Part shown: positions 5,076 to 6,932 of the stretch, in pieces
Numbering within the stretch: position 1 is the stretch's first letter
Layout: the number at the start of each line of letters is the position of its first letter
Assembly (NCBI GenBank): GCA_002786505.1
Contig: PCTK01000019.1
Span: forward strand, 243-7,174
DNA length: 6,932 nucleotides
Reading direction: 5' to 3'
From: Nitrospinae bacterium CG22_combo_CG10-13_8_21_14_all_47_10
Lineage (GTDB): Bacteria; Nitrospinota; Nitrospinia; Nitrospinales; VA-1
Program-made: the position numbers and the translations under genes
Notes under the pieces: model-generated
Databases searched by the model: none
Told to the model about the DNA's origin: nothing
The model's input: only the letters and a program-made list of their open reading frames with translations

Positions 5076-6275
5076 ATGCCTACATTTACCTACAAATCAC
5101 GGGTCCGGGGAAAAATGCAATCCGGGGAAGTGGAAGCGGAAGACGAAAAGTCCGCGATCTCCAAGCTGAAATCACAGAATATTCGTGTCACCGCGGTCAA
5201 GAAAAAAGCCGGTGAAAGCGCTTTATTTGGGCCAAAGGTCCATAAAATTACCACCCGCGACGTGGTCATTTTTACCCGGCAATTTTCTACAATGGTAGAT
5301 GCCGGCCTTCCTTTGGTTCAATGCCTGGATATTCTTGGGAAACAGGCGGATAATCCAACCTTTGGTAACACGATTTTGAAGGTCAAAGGAAATATTGAGG
5401 TCGGGAACAATTTGTCGGAATCCCTGAAAAAATTTCCAAAAATCTGGGATGCGCTTTATTGCAATTTGGTCGAAGCGGGAGAAGTGGGGGGAATTCTGGA
5501 CATTATTCTGAGGCGTCTGGCCGCGTATATCGAAAAAGCAGAAGCGCTAAAGAAAAAGGTGAAATCCGCGATGGTTTATCCGGGAGCTATTATCACTGTG
5601 GCTTTTGTTGTCGTGGCGTTTTTAATGATCTTTGTAATTCCCGCGTTTGCTACCATGTTTGAGGGTGGGGGCCAGGAACTGCCGGGACCAACTCAAATCG
5701 TTATGAACGTCAGTAGTTTTTTCCAAAACCAATGGTGGGTCATGATAGGCGGAACCGTTACATTTTTTTTCGTCTTCAAAAGGGTTTATGCCACTGAGCG
5801 GGGAAATATTGAAATAGACAGAATTGCTTTAAAACTCCCGGTTTTTGGAATGTTGATTCGTAAAGTTTCGGTGGCAAAATTTACGCGGACTTTGGGAACC
5901 CTGATTTCAAGCGGGGTGCCTTTGATCGAAGCCTTGGATATTTGCGCACGCACATCGGGAAATAAAATTGTTGAAATAGCTGTGTTTAAAACCATTGAAG
6001 CGATCAAGGAAGGTGAAACTATTGCCGCCCCCCTTTCGAGGGAAGATGTTTTCCCTCCCATGGTTATTCAAATGATTGATGTTGGGGAAGCCTCGGGTTC
6101 CCTCGATAAAATGCTGGCAAAAATTGCAGACTTTTATGATGAAGAAGTTGATGCCGCAGTAGAGGGTCTGACGGCCCTCCTTGAGCCTATGTTGATGGTT
6201 TTTCTGGGAATTATTGTCGGTTTCATTGTTGTTGCCATGTACCTGCCTATATTCAAAATGGGAGAAGCCATTTAG
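5076..6275 (+). CDS. pilC: type IV pilus inner-membrane platform protein PilC
   Basis: A 399-residue T2SSF-family protein, the usual PilC/GspF length. The N-terminus begins MPTFTYKSRVRGK, standard for PilC, and fixes the ATG at 5076. Two homologous GspF repeats follow at about 65-190 and 268-391. Each has the FTRQFSTMVDAGLPL / FTRTLGTLISSGVPL motif (66-80 and 269-283) and a VEAGE or VGEASG glycine motif (132-136, 336-341). Transmembrane helices are seen at about 168-192, 222-237 and 369-391. PilC sits in the cytoplasmic membrane, binds the extension and retraction ATPases with its cytoplasmic domains, and converts their movement into adding or removing pilins. The nearest Shine-Dalgarno-like AGGAA (5058-5062) is 13 bases from the ATG, unusually far, and it overlaps the end of the cNMP gene; initiation may rely on the AU-rich leader or on coupling. 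Confidence 0.96.
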   Translation: MPTFTYKSRVRGKMQSGEVEAEDEKSAISKLKSQNIRVTAVKKKAGESALFGPKVHKITTRDVVIFTRQFSTMVDAGLPLVQCLDILGKQADNPTFGNTILKVKGNIEVGNNLSESLKKFPKIWDALYCNLVEAGEVGGILDIILRRLAAYIEKAEALKKKVKSAMVYPGAIITVAFVVVAFLMIFVIPAFATMFEGGGQELPGPTQIVMNVSSFFQNQWWVMIGGTVTFFFVFKRVYATERGNIEIDRIALKLPVFGMLIRKVSVAKFTRTLGTLISSGVPLIEALDICARTSGNKIVEIAVFKTIEAIKEGETIAAPLSREDVFPPMVIQMIDVGEASGSLDKMLAKIADFYDEEVDAAVEGLTALLEPMLMVFLGIIVGFIVVAMYLPIFKMGEAI

Positions 6276-6277
6276 AC

Positions 6278-6286
6278 GAGGGGTGA
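6278..6286 (+). promoter_or_regulatory. strong Shine-Dalgarno displaced from the pilS start
   Basis: GAGGGGTGA directly follows the pilC stop and is the best ribosome site of the window, but it lies 25 bases before the pilS ATG at 6312. It is well spaced for a TTG at 6292, which opens a seven-codon reading frame ending across the pilS start. Confidence 0.45.
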
Positions 6287-6291
6287 AATCT

Positions 6292-6315
6292 TTGGCGGAA
6301 CCGACCGCACTATGA
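6292..6315 (+). CDS. possible seven-codon leader peptide coupled to pilS
   Basis: TTG at 6292 opens a frame encoding MAEPTAL, with the TGA stop at 6313-6315 overlapping the pilS ATG at 6312-6314 as ATGA. The GAGGGG run at 6278-6283 is 8 bases upstream of the TTG, ideal spacing. This could deliver ribosomes to pilS by termination-reinitiation and so keep PilS levels low. The peptide has no recognisable function, and chance occurrence of such a short frame cannot be excluded. Confidence 0.25.
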   Translation: MAEPTAL

Positions 6316-6932
6316 CACGCGAAACCCACAATCAGGATCAGGAATTAGCACAACGAGTCAAAAGAATAATGTTCTTGAGGGTCTTCTTTTTGACCGGCTT
6401 TGTGATCCTTCTGCTTACCTTTCAACAGCGTTTGGGGATTACCGCACCGATAGGGCCCCTCTGTATGGTTATAGGGGTGGGTTTTTTCCTGTCCCTGATT
6501 TACGCGGCTCTCTTCAGGTTTTTGACCTTGACGGAGAATGCTTCGCTTCAGGTTGCGGGAGACCTCCTTCTGGTGGGAGGCATTCTTTTCACAACAGGCG
6601 GTATTGACAGCCCCATCTCCTTCCTGTTCTTATTTGTAATTATTGCATCCAGTCTCACCTTACCGAGAGCGGCGGCCTATCTGGCGGCTTCGGGCGCTAT
6701 TATTATTTATGGGGTGCTGGTAGACCTTGAGTATTTTGGCATCATCACTCCCATTTATTTATTTCCAGAATCGAAGTTGTCTTTTGAAAGTGGTTATGTT
6801 TTTTATGTGATTTTTTTAAACATCGTCTCCTATTACACCATTGCTTACCTCAGCAGTTTTCTCTCACATCGACTGCGAATCGTTAAAGAAGAACTGGTTC
6901 GCGCAAGTATCAACCTGGAAGAGCAAAGGGCG
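6312..6932 (+). CDS. pilS: sensor histidine kinase PilS, N-terminal membrane region (cut by window end)
   Basis: The visible 207 residues start MTRETHNQDQELAQRVKRIM and form a six-helix membrane sensor with helices at about 20-36, 48-68, 80-94, 102-117, 120-138 and 162-183. A helical, charged linker (184-207) then leads toward a PAS and/or kinase core that lies beyond the window. The loop with TGGIDSPISF (95-104) is characteristic of PilS-type sensors. In Pseudomonas PilS senses the amount of pilin in the inner membrane and controls pilA transcription through the sigma-54 activator PilR; a pilR gene is expected just downstream. Its place directly after pilC, 36 bases on, matches the pilC-pilS-pilR order known in Geobacter. 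The ATG at 6312 is the only ATG, GTG or TTG start in this frame between the pilC stop, which lies in the same frame, and the first helix. Its own ribosome site is poor (GGCGGA 12 bases upstream). The kinase domain and phospho-acceptor His cannot be checked. Confidence 0.88.
   Translation, partial: MTRETHNQDQELAQRVKRIMFLRVFFLTGFVILLLTFQQRLGITAPIGPLCMVIGVGFFLSLIYAALFRFLTLTENASLQVAGDLLLVGGILFTTGGIDSPISFLFLFVIIASSLTLPRAAAYLAASGAIIIYGVLVDLEYFGIITPIYLFPESKLSFESGYVFYVIFLNIVSYYTIAYLSSFLSHRLRIVKEELVRASINLEEQRA

Noticed and set aside
6276..6311. Terminator or promoter in the 36-base pilC-pilS gap
   Set aside because: No GC-rich hairpin with a T-run and no convincing -10/-35 or sigma-54 GG-N10-GC elements were found; the gap holds a ribosome site instead.
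5907..6329. Minus-strand open frame of 140 codons spanning the pilC-pilS junction
   Set aside because: Mostly antisense to the conserved second GspF repeat of PilC; the His/Asn-rich product looks like random translation.

Overview
The window is one tightly packed, all-plus-strand run of eight protein genes from a type IVa pilus locus. It is cut at the right edge inside the last gene, and possibly trims the start of the first. The organism is a Gram-negative, diderm bacterium: there is a candidate pilotin-type TPR lipoprotein, a RodZ-like protein, and PilT, PilC and PilS. Gene content (pilT-type ATPases, pilC and pilS in line) resembles Deltaproteobacteria-like lineages or Nitrospinota more than enteric bacteria or pseudomonads, but this placement is an inference from style and not a database match.

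Layout. 17-793: TPR protein of the PilF/PilW/Tgl kind (secretin pilotin candidate). 796-1701: RodZ-like protein (cytoplasmic HTH, one membrane helix, proline-rich linker, C-terminal beta domain). 1705-2778: PilT retraction ATPase. 2786-3958: a second PilT/PilU-family ATPase with a divergent C-terminus and acidic tail. 3975-4643: a zinc-ribbon protein whose C-terminal half looks like a receiver domain that has lost its phospho-acceptor Asp. 4640-5065: a stand-alone cyclic-nucleotide-binding domain, overlapping the previous gene by four bases. 5076-6275: PilC platform protein. 6312-window end: six-helix sensor region of a PilS histidine kinase, without its kinase core. Gaps are 2, 3, 7, 16, -4, 10 and 36 bases. 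No terminator or convincing internal promoter was seen, so one polycistronic message is likely. There is no gene-free stretch above 40 bases.

How the parts fit. PilF-like protein would help assemble the outer-membrane secretin, PilC would be the inner-membrane platform, and the two ATPases would depolymerise the pilus by acting on PilC. PilS would sense membrane pilin and adjust pilin transcription through a PilR not present here. The extension ATPase PilB, the secretin and the pilins are also absent from this window. The least explained part is the two-gene regulatory couplet (zinc ribbon-pseudoreceiver plus cNMP-binding protein) placed between the retraction ATPases and pilC. It is the best candidate here for an undescribed system: a second-messenger-responsive, phosphorylation-independent control of pilus retraction or polarity.
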